Shown here: positions 35,536-46,544 of the stretch, piece by piece
Numbering within the stretch: position 1 is the stretch's first letter
Layout: every line of letters begins with the position of its first letter
DNA from: Stenopsyche tienmushanensis
Lineage: Eukaryota > Arthropoda > Insecta > Trichoptera > Stenopsychidae
Reading direction: 5' to 3'
Assembly: GCA_008973525.1 (NCBI GenBank)
Contig: WACJ01000306.1
Span: 310,001-374,000 of the forward strand
Length of the DNA: 64,000 bases
Translations under genes and position numbers: made by a program
Notes under the pieces: generated by a model
Databases searched by the model: none
Told to the model about the DNA's origin: nothing
Seen by the model: the letters and a program-made list of their open reading frames with translations, nothing else

Positions 35536-38500
35536 TTTGTTGAAGACAATGAAAAACTACCAAATGAAAAGTTCTTACCTTATAGTTTAAAAAATTACTA
35601 CGGAAATCGCCTACATCCGATATAACATTAAGACAAATGATTTTTATATTATCCAGTATCCTTATATCTTGTATTTAATTTTGTATGCGTTACTACATGG
35701 TGACGTTCGATTTTATAAGTTAAATATTATTGTATTGGCTTAAAATTTGAAGAAGAACATTTATTGCGTTTAGTTCAGTTTAAAAAATAGGACAGTTTAT
35801 AAAACTCTTAACACAAAAAAATTGGCAACGGACTGCAATTGCTGTTGCTGTTGCAATCGGACAATGCACTGGGTCATCCGATTCGAATCGAGGACATAAA
35901 TAAGAATGTTAGAGCTGTGTAACGATCCCTAAGCATTAGGGGATCGTATTAAAATTGTTCATTATGAATTATATTTATACTATGAAGATCATCAATCCTT
36001 TCCAATATAACATGGGGATTAATATAGGAAAAAATATTTATTTTAATTTTATTACAACTAATATATTCAGACTTGGAATTAACTTTGGATTGATTGGTTT
36101 AAGATGCGAGTTCCTCCTAACTCAACTGTTCTAATAGAGTTGTTGTAAATGCGCGGTGTTATCTTTGGATAGGATTGCGATCATCGAAGATTGGCTAAAG
36201 GCCGATAAGTATTACCAGACCTTTGTTCCCGAATCTGGAACGAAGGGTCCATTTTCATTTCGTATCCACGATCGACCTGAAATATTCGACTAGAAGTCGC
36301 TCAATTATAAGGAATTACACGGAACTGAAAGGATTTTAATGAATACCGTACGTATGATACGATTTCGGATAGTATTTTTTTAATATAGAAAAATTATTTA
36401 AACTGCCCTAATTTTTTTTTGCAGAAATTGATAATAAAGATCGGGTAATTGGATAAGAATCATGATGAATGAATTTCGAATCGAATAATGTTGATTGTCC
36501 TTCTAGTGCCTTCTAGTATTTGCATATTTTTTCATTAGGATGTCACGAGACACCTTCAGCAGTCTAATGCAGTTGTTGTTTCTAAGACAATAAACGCTGA
36601 AGCCACGCACAAAGTTTCTTAATATAAATTCTGTTTTGAAGTTTTCGAAACAATATATTGCTGTCTGTTTACCTTCATAAAAGTTTTAGCCACACGAGAC
36701 AAATACAATGAAAATTTGGCCCGCGCTTATTAATATTTTCATGGGGGAATAAACTTTTCGTCACTTCTGAGACTGTGCCATTACACTCTCATGCATTTTT
36801 TATTTGGGTAAAACTTGTTACGAACAATTTTATATATTATGTTTATAAATCATATTTTCAAATTTGGTTTATCGTTATAGAATTTTTACATAATGGAATT
36901 TAGCTATCGACAAAGATTTATGATATTTTTGTGTTCGTCATACAAAGTTCTTATAAAAGCTTAAAATTCTATTTTATAGTAAGCACCCTAATCTCACATA
37001 TGACATTTCTGTCAGTATTGTGGGTTGTCACGGACTCAAATACAGATTCTGTAAAGACTCCTACCATACCAATGATTTTGAGAGATCTTGATCTAGATTT
37101 AGATCTGTAAGACTACCATTTCAATCTAAAAAGCCAATATATTGATAGCCAATAAATAGAGTCGATAAAAAAAGTTAAGCAGGATTGGTCATGAGTGGCT
37201 GATTTTTTTAAATAATGATAATTTTGTCATTTGTCTATATGTCTTATTACTTAAAGATCCTTTTCAAATAATCTCACCGACCTATATTTTTAGAACTATT
37301 AACCACATAAAATCTCATATAGAGAAAATTAGTCTAATACGATAATATTTGTGTAAATATTTCCACAAGGCTGATTCTTTCTCATTTTGTTGTTTTGATA
37401 TTACAAGTAAACAACATAACAGTCTGCCGCTATGATGTTGTTGCCAACAGTAAATAAATATTATATAAATATATTACACCTATAGGATGAAACTGTGTTG
37501 TAATTGCTTGTAATAAATAATACATGTACTTAATATTGCAATGCTTTGAAAGTTGAAATACTTTAATCAAGTTCCCGCACTACAACTTTAAGCACGTCAA
37601 TCGAAGCCCTAGCCACTTTGTATCGAAAGTAGACGACGATTATTGAATAACGATTAATTTAAGCTACTCGTAGCCAAAAAGCTTTGTACATTTTAATTTA
37701 ACGCCGGTATGTAGAATTATTCAGGTTTCGAAAATCGTTATCTATATATGCAACATCGAAAGCTAGGTAGACTGTAACATTCCTGATTTACATTCTATAA
37801 ATGCTAACTGCAACAAAAATTAACTTCATAGAAATGAATACAAAATTCCGATCACTATAAACGATATCACGAGTTATATTCGAAACATATTTTAACTTAA
37901 AAAAAAGAAATATTTTAAATAATTCAAGCATATTTTTAAACTGATATCTTTTTATTTGTTGAAATCAGCAAGCTCAAATGTCCGAACTTAATCTATAAAT
38001 AGTTCAGTAGATGAAAATCTAAATGAAGTAATTATTGTCATATCTAATTATAAGATCTCCGCTTGAAATATTAAAATCATCAAAACACATGCAAATACAC
38101 AATGATAATAGTTTGGAGAAACGAGTGGCCATAAAAAAACAAAGATCTACTCAGGCCATGGATTTTGCTACAGTGATCCTAAAATATGCTATAAAATCTT
38201 GTTAAATGTTAAAATAAACCACACGAATATTATTTTTTTTATATTTTGGGAACAAAATATGCTCAAATGGGGTTCCACGGATTACATAAGTTGGAGAAAA
38301 GCTGACTTTGAGTAATAAAAAAAGTTTAAAAAAAATAACAAAAGGATTTAAAATTTCTTTTTGAAACATTCATTAAATGTATTCTTTAGATTTAAAGCGA
38401 TATCATCTTTTAAGATGAATTTGCATACTTTTTAAATAAATATTACCACACTGGTTATTGATAAATAATTGATATGCTTGATATGATATACGTAACAAAT

Positions 38501-39540
38501 GATAAGCTGACATCGATACCGGACATGGGAGCTCTGTTATTGTACGGTTGCTATAATACATTGCAGAATACCCAAAATATATTTGTACGATAACATTTGT
38601 TGGATTCGCTTTGTAAATTTAACTTTTAATTACGTCGATATTTTCAAATACATTTAAATCAACACAGATGTTGATATATGTGTAATTTCAAAATATTTGA
38701 ATTTAAGTTAGTGAATGTATAAAGGACTTATATTTTCATCTGAAGTATCTGTGTACTTTGCCGAAAGTAAATAGCGTGTATTTATGTTTTGTTTAAATTT
38801 CGCGATGTTCAGTAGTTTCAAAGGTCGTATAATATTATAAACATATTTACACGTGCAGGGATGATATTCATGGTATTCGTAAAATTACACCACTTCATAA
38901 AACAAACTCCATTGGATGTTTAATGTAAGACGTATGATGTTTGTTGATTAATGAGCATCATTTATTTTAATTTTTATTCGAGAAAAATAATTGACGTTAA
39001 AGATCGAAAGAAACAATAAACTCAAAAGTTTTTCCGGAGCGCAAATATTTTTTTGGGGGTTGTATAATTGAGATGTGTTCAAATGAATCCCAAAAATTAA
39101 AATGAATTTTAGATACTTTGTTTTTTTTAATTTGAATTTAAATTATTTGCAAGGTCAAAAAGACTTCCATTTACATTTCCATAAATGTTTTTCAATTAAA
39201 GTCAAATAGGTTTTTTTTAATTAAAGTATTTTTATGGTTATCATGCAGGTAGAACCTTATTTAATTTAATTAAAAACGTGACAGAATTTAAATATAATTT
39301 CCCATAAACAATGTCATCTATTGCCTAATTAAAGTAAAAAAGCAGTATAAATACGCGAAAATTCTCGTCGAAGTGTATATACATTTATTTCAGGGCAGGT
39401 TAAATTATTTAATATCGGAAAAGGCTCACCATTTTATCGACTCCCGAAGAGATTAGTCCATGGGTGAACCTGAAGAAGAAACTCGCGCGCGAAAAAGTTT
39501 TAACACGTGTTAACGAAAGTATCGGCACGTGTCATGACAC
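35536..39540. other. Unique AT-rich stretch
   Basis: A short phrase ACGGAAATCGCCTACATCCG at about 35600 weakly resembles the 3' part of the 62-kb SINE. Otherwise nothing was recognised over 4 kb. 36060-36310 is slightly GC-richer and unexplained. Confidence 0.4.
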
Positions 39541-39880
39541 GTCCGTTCGGCGCTGGGGCGACCGGCGGACTACCTCACTTTGGAGCGCATCTCCGATCTG
39601 ATCCTACCCGCTTCTCTCCCTAGGGGTAATATTAGCAACCCCACTGGCTAATGGTACCCTATGTATTCTGTTTAGCGCTCTTCATTCTCGACGCCCAGCG
39701 TCATATTACTCGTCCTTACTTTTCGGCATGCACTTTAAATGTCGATCTTCTCTATGAGATGTCTCTTTGCTAGATTGAGGACATAAAAGAAGAAACGTCA
39801 TCAATTGTAATTCGATTTCCTTCTGAGACCAAATAGAAAAATATATTTACAATATTGTTCATTCTAGCGATCTCTAGGGT
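39541..39880. other. GC-richer block upstream of the LINE cluster
   Basis: The GC-richer sequence at 39540-39760 contains GGAGCGCATCTCCGATCTGA, loosely resembling TGAGTGCATCTCGGATTCGC at 5653-5672 inside the retroposon near 5.6 kb. The similarity is too short to prove common origin. No coding frame is convincing. Confidence 0.3.
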
Positions 39881-39884
39881 TCAA

Positions 39885-40325
39885 TGCTCTCGTGGTTCTT
39901 GTGGTGGCGCCTATAGCCCTATCGCCGGCAGCCGACTTGTCGGCATTTTCGTCTGTCCTGGGCCTCCTCCCTCGTTGCCCAGGCCCAGACGAGCGGAGTC
40001 TTTTTCTATTTAACTAGTCCAGCATAGCCGATTTCTTCCGACTGGTCTATTGCCACTCGGTCGGAAGTCCAAGACGGCTCGGGGGACTCGGTGTGACGGC
40101 ATCCGTGCCACATGACCTGCCCAATGGAGACGGCGGCGAAGGACGAAGCTAGTAATAGTCGCCTCGCCGTACATGTCCATGACCTCGCGATTGGACCTCA
40201 TGGTTTCTATTCCTGAAGTTTCATCCCGGAGAGTTCCGAAATTTTTTCTCAACATTTTCCTCTCGAACATCTCGAGGCGCATCGCGTCCCGAGCGGTCAT
40301 GTTTCACCCCCGTAAACCACTACCA
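39885..40325 (-). pseudogene. RTE-like LINE copy A: RT C-terminus and 3' end
   Basis: From about 40325 down, the minus strand reads a YGGET-type remnant and a stop, then TARDAMRLEMFERKMLRKNF, a 'GT.RDETSGIETMRSN' segment and LRRRLHWAGHVARMPSHRVP RA split by ordinary spacing, then the Gly/Arg-rich 'P.GNRPVGR' end. This is the conserved C-terminal domain of RTE-like and related LINE polymerases. The 3' untranslated part (39885-40010) matches the 3' ends at 10060-10180 and 40371-40470. The copy is 5' truncated at about 40325, exactly where the TAAG-rich tail of copy B stops. A 96-codon frame at 40010-40300 survives. Confidence 0.77.
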
Positions 40326-40370
40326 GTCTAATCAATATTTTAATTTTAATTTTACTTATTTACTTACTTA

Positions 40371-41330
40371 AGGTGGCTCCTGCAGCCCTATAAGAGAGTC
40401 CCGGCCACCGACAACGCTTGTCGCCATTTTCGTCTGTCCTGGGCCTCCTCCCTCCAATTTCCCAGGCCCAGACGTGCGGCGTTTTTTTTGACCTGATCAG
40501 CCCAGCGTAGTCGAAGTCTTCCGACGGGTCTACTGCCATTCGGCTCCGAATTCGGAATGGTTCGAGGGACTACTCGACGGCATCCATATGGCCCGCCCAT
40601 CGGAGCCGGCGGGTTCTGATGAAGTTTGGTAATCTCAATATCATTTATGTTGACTTCAGGTGATTCTCCCAGGACCGTCGACTCGCCGCCGAGAAGATTT
40701 TTAAAATATCTAAACACCCGAGAACATTCTGTATCCCGACCAACAAAACTCACCATTTTTTATCCAGTCGAGTCACCACGACATGGCAAGCAGAAAACGT
40801 CACTTCGCCAATCCCACGACAAGTTTGGCCTTCCTCTTCACACGGATGTAAGCATCCCTGCTCACACCCGTAGGAGAGCGAAGCCGTGACACTCTCGGGC
40901 GCTTCTCTCTCCGACGGCGCGCCTACAGCCCTCGGACTTTCTCGCCTCCGAGACTCCGACGCAAGTCTCTGCTGCCTCGCGCACGACGGTCTCGATCTCC
41001 TTCCACGTTATCTCGACCTGGTCGCTGCTCGATCTGCTCTCGTCCGAAACCCTCGCCTCGAAAGACTCCGACACGCGCCTCGCGAATTCTCCACGTACTC
41101 CCTGATCCCTCAGAGCATCAATGTTCCAATTTTTTTTGAACATTTTACACTATTATAATTTGCTCTGATTGTATATTTTATTCTTAAGAGACAACGGTCG
41201 GAGTCGCAGTCCGCCCCGCGCATCGTTCTGACATCCGCCACACCTCTTCTGTGTCTCTTGTCTTCCAACACGTGGTCAATCTGATTTCGGGTGACCCCGT
41301 CGGCAGAGCACTACGTGTATTTTTTTAAAC
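40371..41330 (-). pseudogene. RTE-like LINE copy B, internally deleted
   Basis: On the minus strand, 41330-41170 encodes the endonuclease C-terminal part (DGVTRNQIDHVLEDKRHR, then RGADCDSDRCL). The catalytic SDH motif reads SDR, so the His is lost. 41143-40862 encodes the linker (NIDALRDQGVRGEFARRVSE..WKEIETVVREAAE). 40720-40630 encodes NLLGG..LGESPEVNINDIEI, nearly identical at DNA level to 9411-9498 of the plus-strand copy. At about 40625 the frame jumps over the whole RT catalytic core into the C-terminal domain (RPVGRLRLRWADQVKK..). It ends in a 3' segment and a TAAG-type tail at about 40340-40370. It cannot transpose on its own. The overlapping plus-strand frames at 40626-40889 and 40886-41158 are antisense shadows. 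Confidence 0.82.
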
Positions 41331-42136
41331 TTAACTTCATTTATAAATTCTATACCGTCTAATAAAATTTATTTTCAGACTCTCATACTATGTAATTAAA
41401 ATCATATTTTGCCAAAAAAATCGTAGTATGAACAAATATATGTTTTTGTCATTACATATTTTCTTATTTTCAATTTTCTCCATATTTTTCTTATTGCTGA
41501 GCGTGTATTGACAATTTACTTTGCACTGACATTTTGCCTTTATTTTTTTGTAGCATCTGAATTGTTGTTTCGTTAAAATTAAATGAAATATCTTATGTAT
41601 TGTTCTTTTTTATATTTTTATTTAAAAAATATAGAAAATACAAGAAAATAAAGGCAAAGTGTTTGTGAATACCTACATAAAGACTGGGTAAATCTTATAG
41701 TGACAGCTTTTCTACCACTAAGAGTTGATTTGACTTAACCCTTTCAGACCTGGCGTGCTCAATTGTAGACATAAATATATTTTTTTATATTCTCCTTATT
41801 ATACTTTAGACCAGTGTTTCTCAACCGGTGCACCGCGGTGCACTGGTGCACTGCGAGCTTATTGCAAGTGCACCGCGAAAAAAATGGTAAAAACGAAAAA
41901 TTCTGCAAAACAGTGAAAACCGAAAAAGTCTTTGGCGAAATTATGAAAGTCAACGAAAGAGTTAATGTAATTTTGAATTAGCCAAATCAATTGCGCGTAT
42001 GTTAACCGTTTAACGTAGACTTTGGGTATTCTACGTCAGAAGCTCTATGAACGGAGGTAACTGGGACTGGTCGACAGAAGCAAGACGAACATAACTGGGC
42101 CCCGGTATTCAGCTGAGAGTTCTCGCCTACGTTACA

Positions 42137-42335
42137 ATGGATACATTTATTACCAAACGAAATCGTGAATCAGACCAAAATATTAATGACACAGGGAGTA
42201 CAAGTGAAACAAGTAGTGACGATATTACTAGAAATCATACGTCTCATACAAAGGAAAATGTATCCAGTAAAATCAGAAAAAATAATCGACAATATTCTGA
42301 AGAATATTTATGTTTCGGTTTTACGTATTTTTACG
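42137..42335 (+). pseudogene. hAT transposase N-terminus (ZBED5/SCAND3-like)
   Basis: A start codon at 42137 opens MDTFITKRNRESDQN, a Ser/Thr/Asp-rich stretch, and then NNRQYSEEYLCFGFTYF. In this transposase family a 'MDKFL.RK' start, a low-complexity linker and 'RKY.EEYL.FGFT' precede the BED zinc finger, so the start and order fit. The zinc-finger cysteines that should follow are absent; homology stops at about 42335 where unrelated AT-rich sequence begins. The two frames open over this stretch differ only by a shift; the one from 42137 is the meaningful one. Confidence 0.62.
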
Positions 42336-42895
42336 CATTATGTATTTAACTCAAAGTATGAGTATATTTGAAAACTTCGGTATTTCGGATTGATATTGCG
42401 CTATTCGAAAGACTTACCTAAAACAAAGAATTTAAACATTCATTAGACCAAATATTTTGTGTGTATATTTTAGATGACAAATTAAATGATAGCTCAAATT
42501 TATCTTGTAAATCTTATTATCCTTACCTGAGAGCTCTTACTGCATGAATTTTGAAGTCCTGGACACCTTTGGAATTTGGCTCACCAGCAGTTCTTTTGAA
42601 CCACACTGTACAATTTTTCACAACGTCTATCTAAACTTAAGACTGTTGATTGATCAAGGCTGGTCGATTTCGTAATCAAACAATTGCGGATTGCTTTTAT
42701 ATTAAACACGATTTCATACCTGAAATTAAATATTTGACACATTTTAGTCCAATTATTTAGCTGATGATATATTTTTAAAATGATATATGATGTATTTTAA
42801 TCTAAGGAAAAATTTATGCTTAATGAAGCTTTTAGCTATGAAATGCTAAATGAATCACTTCCGAATATCGTATTTTACATATACATTTGAATGTT

Positions 42896-43820
42896 AGTCG
42901 TGACTTTAAAAAAATGATACAAAAATCGGACCTAAATCCTACATCTTAAAATAGACATCTTGATTTTCCAATCCACTATGACTATTATTTCCGATCTGTG
43001 TTCTTGAAATCTCAATGCAATTGTTCAACATTAAACATTTCGATAATAAGCCTAATAATCGTATTACAATATACTTAAAAACTATGGCTACTTGCCTCAA
43101 TATTTTAGCTGCATGACGATCAGGATACAGTCTGGAACATGGATCACATTCCGGAACGGCACTGTATTAAAAAATATCACTTAACATACGCACATGCACA
43201 TCCTAACCTGTCAAAATAAAATATAGTTCTGCACCGAATATTGTTGCATAGCATAAACTCGACGCCTAAACTGGACGGACAAATTGAAACGCATTTATGA
43301 CAAATTATTAATATTTATAAGAAAAACTATTTTTTTAAAATCATGGGATTAAATAAGCTGCTGCGATATATTCCCAAAAATATTATTTTTCAAAAAAAAT
43401 CACCATCCTTTTCGTTGCATAAATATATTATTTTTTAAAAATATTTTTGGGAATATATCAAAAGAGCTCATCTCAGAGAGAATCTCATGCATTCTTTCAA
43501 TAGTTTTTCATAATAATTTACATTTAGTATTAATACATTTATATTCGTACGCTCAGTTGAGCCGTCGAATTGAGCTAGGCGACAATCAGTGCGTGTTCGG
43601 TTCTTAGGTTATACGGTTTGGCTTAATCGTCAGAGGGATAAAGTGCAGTGTTGTTCCAGAATGCGTCCCGTACTCCAGGATCTATCCTGAACGTCATGCA
43701 GCGTCGATACTCAGGCAAGTGTTTTGTGCTGCGACTTATAGTAAATTGGAGGTCCTTGATGTCTATTTTAAGATGTAGGATTTAAAGCCGATAAATTATG
43801 TTTTTTTTAAAGCCACGATA
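42896..43820. mobile_element. Foldback element with long imperfect inverted arms
   Basis: The left arm starts AGTCGTGACTTTAAAAAAAT and includes AAATCCTACATCTTAAAATA (42933-42952), ACTTGCCTCA, GCTGCATGACGATCAGGATA and ATTCCGGAACGGCACTG (to 43164). The reverse complement of 43646-43820 gives the same phrases in the same order: TCGTGGCTTTAAAAAAAACA, AAATCCTACATCTTAAAATA, ACTTGCCTGA, GCTGCATGACGTTCAGGATA and ATTCTGGAACAACACTG. The left arm is about 269 bp and the right about 175 bp; the difference is mainly one block of about 110 bp (42962-43078). The spacer holds a smaller hairpin (43365-43383 with 43441-43459). No transposase is encoded. The superfamily is unknown. Confidence 0.67.
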
Positions 43821-43987
43821 AACTTTTGATTTTATTGTCACAATAGACTCTTACATTGAGTGCGGAATAAGATGTCGATGGTTGAATACAGTAGGATGGT
43901 TTCAATGGGTATCTGATGAGCTGTGCGCCTGGTCGTGGCGGAATCTTCAAATCGTCATGCAGTCTGACCGCTGAGGAAAGATTCATA

Positions 43988-45050
43988 ATCATCATCATCA
44001 TCATCAGTCTGTGTTCGTCCACCGTTGAACGCATGAGTCTTCATCCCTCTCGATCCTCCGCTTTCCGCATCCAGCTTCGTCCTGCTATTCTTTCGATGTC
44101 GTCAGTCTTACAGGGGTCTCCACTCCAACACTTTTTTTCCCCATCGACCGTCGTTTCTTCGACAAATTTGTCTCCCCCATTGCCACTTAAGTGTTTCAAT
44201 TCTTTCAATAGCGTCTACTACTCGAGTTCTTCTTCGGATATCCTCGTTTCTGATTCCATATTATAAAGACACTCCGAGCATAGATCTCTCTATGGCACGC
44301 TGGGAAAACTTTATTCTGTGTAAAATGCCTGATATTAGATTCCACGTCTTCGTGGGTTAACACTGGGATGATGCGTTGGTTAAATGCTGCCATCCCAGTG
44401 GTATTCGTCTGTCTATTACTTGTCCCAGATAAGTGTATTCATTTTCAACCTCAATTTGTGTTCCCCCAATGGATATCGCCCCGAAGGTCTGAGAATTGTG
44501 ACTATTTATCATGGCTTCGATTTTATCCATGTTCATTTTCAGACAAATTTTACTTGATACTTCGTTTAGGTCTTGGAGCATGTCTTTCAGACGCAAGCTT
44601 TTCAGACGATTCGGCTATTAATACTATGTCACAATTGTGTGTTGTCAATACCGTGTCGGCACTTTTTCCAATATAGCAGTTTAAACACATCTTCCAAAGC
44701 GTTTATGATAAGCTTGGGAGATAGTTTATATTACAGCGTTGTAGTGAGTCTAAAACTGCCCAAGAAAGACAGTGGCTGATTATATTTTTCGGTTTTCTGG
44801 ATGATTTGTCTTAGTATGTGGATATGCTCGATGATACTAAAGCCTTTTCTAAATCCAGCCTGTTCTCGAGGTTGAAATTTGTCAAATCGATCTGCCAGCC
44901 TATTAGTTTTAACTCTAGAGAATACTTTATATATAAATGGGAGAGAAGCGAAATTGGACAATAGTTCTTAAGCAATGAATTGTCTCCTTTTTTAAAAAGT
45001 AATACACTCCAGGCCTTCGGGGCTTCCCTATGTACCCTGTTAAAGAGTTA
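43988..45050 (-). pseudogene. RTE-type retrotransposon nested in the hAT
   Basis: On the minus strand from about 45050 the product reads APKAWSVLLFKKGDNSLLKN, then YCPISLL, a frameshift, and FIYKVFSRVKTNRLADRFDK followed by QPREQAGFRKGFSIIEHIHI. These are the fingers motifs of an RTE-clade reverse transcriptase ('KGD...L.NYRPISLL..IYKVFS', 'QPREQAGFR.G.ST.DHI'). After a gap the catalytic box appears as CDIVLIAESSEKL, where the usual FADD has lost one Asp. The thumb follows (CLKMNMDKIEAM, VENEYTYLGQVI), then the C-terminus near 44205-44393. The 3' end carries an ATGATG microsatellite (43988-44006), typical of RTE elements. The endonuclease is missing and frames are broken, so it is inactive. 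It is a different lineage from the LINE copies at 9, 40 and 51 kb. Confidence 0.78.
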
Positions 45051-45063
45051 AGATTTAGCTGTT

Positions 45064-46111
45064 GGAATTTGTAGAGATGGTGCTCCTTCAATGATAGGCT
45101 CAATCAACGGATTTGTTACCCTTGCAAAGTAATGAAACCCTAATATTATAATTATGCACTGTTTTTTGCATAGAGAATCTTTAGTTTCGAAAACATTACC
45201 AGCAGCACTAAAACATGTACTAGATCAAGTTGTAAATATAGTGAATTTCATAAAATCAAGACCTTTAAAAACACGCATGTTTAAAAATCTTTACATTTCT
45301 CTGGAAGTAAGTACGAGCGTTTGCTTTTTCACACTGAAGTCAGGTGGTTATTTAGGAGTAAAGTTTTATGTCTATTCATAGAACTTAAGAATAAATTGTT
45401 AATCTTTATTCGAAATGAAGATATGGATGATTTTTGTAAAACGTCTTCAGAATAATGATTGGTGTGCTAAAGTGGCATATTTAGCAGATATTTTCAATTA
45501 CTTAAATAAAGTTAACACAAACGTTCTAAGGAAAAACGATTTTTTTTTAGCATCCATTGACAAAATTACAGGATTTTTGAAAAAAATAACTCGAAAATAG
45601 AAAAAAATTAGATATGTTAACTTCACTTAACGAAAACATTCCCGAGGGAATTGTTTCTGTAATAATAGAACATTTAACTTTATTGGAAGAAAATATTGCA
45701 CGTTATTTTCCTTCCTTAAATAGAGAATATATGACTGGATTCGAAATCCATTTGTTACGATTGATAAATCGTATTGTGAATTTTGAAGAAGAAGAATTAG
45801 ACTCATTGTCGACTGATCGTACTCTAAAAATAAAATTTTTCGAAATGACAATAGAGGACCTTTGGATTTCTGTCCAAGAAGAATATCCAGCTCTTTACAC
45901 GAAGGCACTGAAATTTTTTTTATAGTTTCCGACATCATATTTGTGTAAGCTCGGTTTTTCAACAATAACTAATATGAAAACTAAAAAACGAGAAATATTT
46001 ACGAATTTAGACGAAGAATTGAGGGTAGCTCTATCAAATATTCGACCTAAAATTTATGATATCTGCAAAAGCCAACAAGCTCAGGTAGCATATTCATTGA
46101 TTTTTGATTGA
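45064..46111 (+). pseudogene. hAT transposase catalytic C-terminal region
   Basis: The product resumes as GICRDGAPSMIGSINGFVTL, which holds the Asp of the hAT 'TDGAPSM' site. It goes on through the CxxH-type motif (MHCFLHRESLVSKTLP), VVNIVNFIKSRPL, LLFHTEVRWLFRSKVL, YLADIFNYLNKVNTN, YFPSLN and EYPALYTKALKFFL, to the dimerisation region CKLGFSTITNMKTKKREIFT and LDEELRVALSNIRPKIYDIC, ending QQAQV. Domain order and motifs are those of ZBED5/SCAND3-like hAT transposases. Stops near 45133-45138 and frameshifts near 45310, 45420 and 45605 and elsewhere break it. The first half of the RNase H-like core was lost with the insertions upstream. Several of the domesticated relatives of this family are host genes, but the stops here argue for simple decay. 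Confidence 0.82.
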
Positions 46112-46544
46112 TCATATAACTTCTATTGTGTTAAGCAGGGACATCATTTTGGGTGGACAACGAAAAAAAAACACCCCCTCCCCCAACCTAGATTTACCAC
46201 CTAAAGAGAGCAAATATTTTTAATGAAACGCGTATAAATATAAAATTGTTTCTAGGGAAAAATTAACTAACTAAATATATTTTCAATGTTAAACATTTTT
46301 TATATAATTTGAAATAATTTATAAAAAAAATATGTAAAAAAATGGTAGATAAATATTATTTTTTTAAATATGTAATAAAAATTATGTCTATGTATACAAA
46401 TTTTTTCGACTTCTTAATTCTGGTGCACCGCCACTTTTTCCCATGGTCAAAAGTGCACCGTGACTTCAAAAAGGTCTGCTTTAGACACATGGAATTTACA
46501 AAATCTATCGGACGAAAAAAATAATTCAGTTCTGAAAGAGTTAA

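Larger units (their letters stand above)
41812..46478 (+). mobile_element. hAT transposon with 8-bp target duplication
   Basis: The left end is CAGTGTTTCTCAACCGGTGC and the right end, reversed, is CAGACCTTTTTGAAGTCACG with GTGCAC following. The octamer CTTTAGAC flanks it at 41804-41811 and 46479-46486. An 8-bp duplication and CAGTG.TTCTCAA ends are hAT hallmarks. Transposase remnants at 42137-42335 and 45064-46111 are of the ZBED5/SCAND3-like type and lie in the element's orientation. The 4667-bp span includes later material: a foldback element (42896-43820) and a minus-strand RTE-type retrotransposon (43988-45050), which together replace the middle of the transposase gene. Confidence 0.87.
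41739..46540. mobile_element. piggyBac-like MITE split by a hAT insertion
   Basis: TTAA sits on both sides (41735-41738 and 46541-46544). The ends are CCCTTTCAGACCTGGCGTGC on the left and, reversed, CTCTTTCAGAACTGAAT on the right. Removing the hAT and one copy of its 8-bp target duplication leaves about 119 bp, which aligns along its length with the first unit at 56613. TTAA duplication and CCCTTT-like ends are known piggyBac features; the family assignment is an inference because no transposase is present. Confidence 0.62.

Noticed and set aside
35595..35640. A third copy of the 62-kb SINE
   Set aside because: Only about 30 bases of loose similarity (ACGGAAATCGCCTACATCCG) could be found, and they do not extend in either direction.
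40886..41158. A plus-strand 90-codon frame
   Set aside because: It is the antisense shadow of the LINE endonuclease-RT linker, which has clear family motifs on the minus strand.
43807..44266. Frames with a poly-Met or poly-Ile run
   Set aside because: The runs come from the CAT/ATG microsatellite tail of the RTE element read on either strand.
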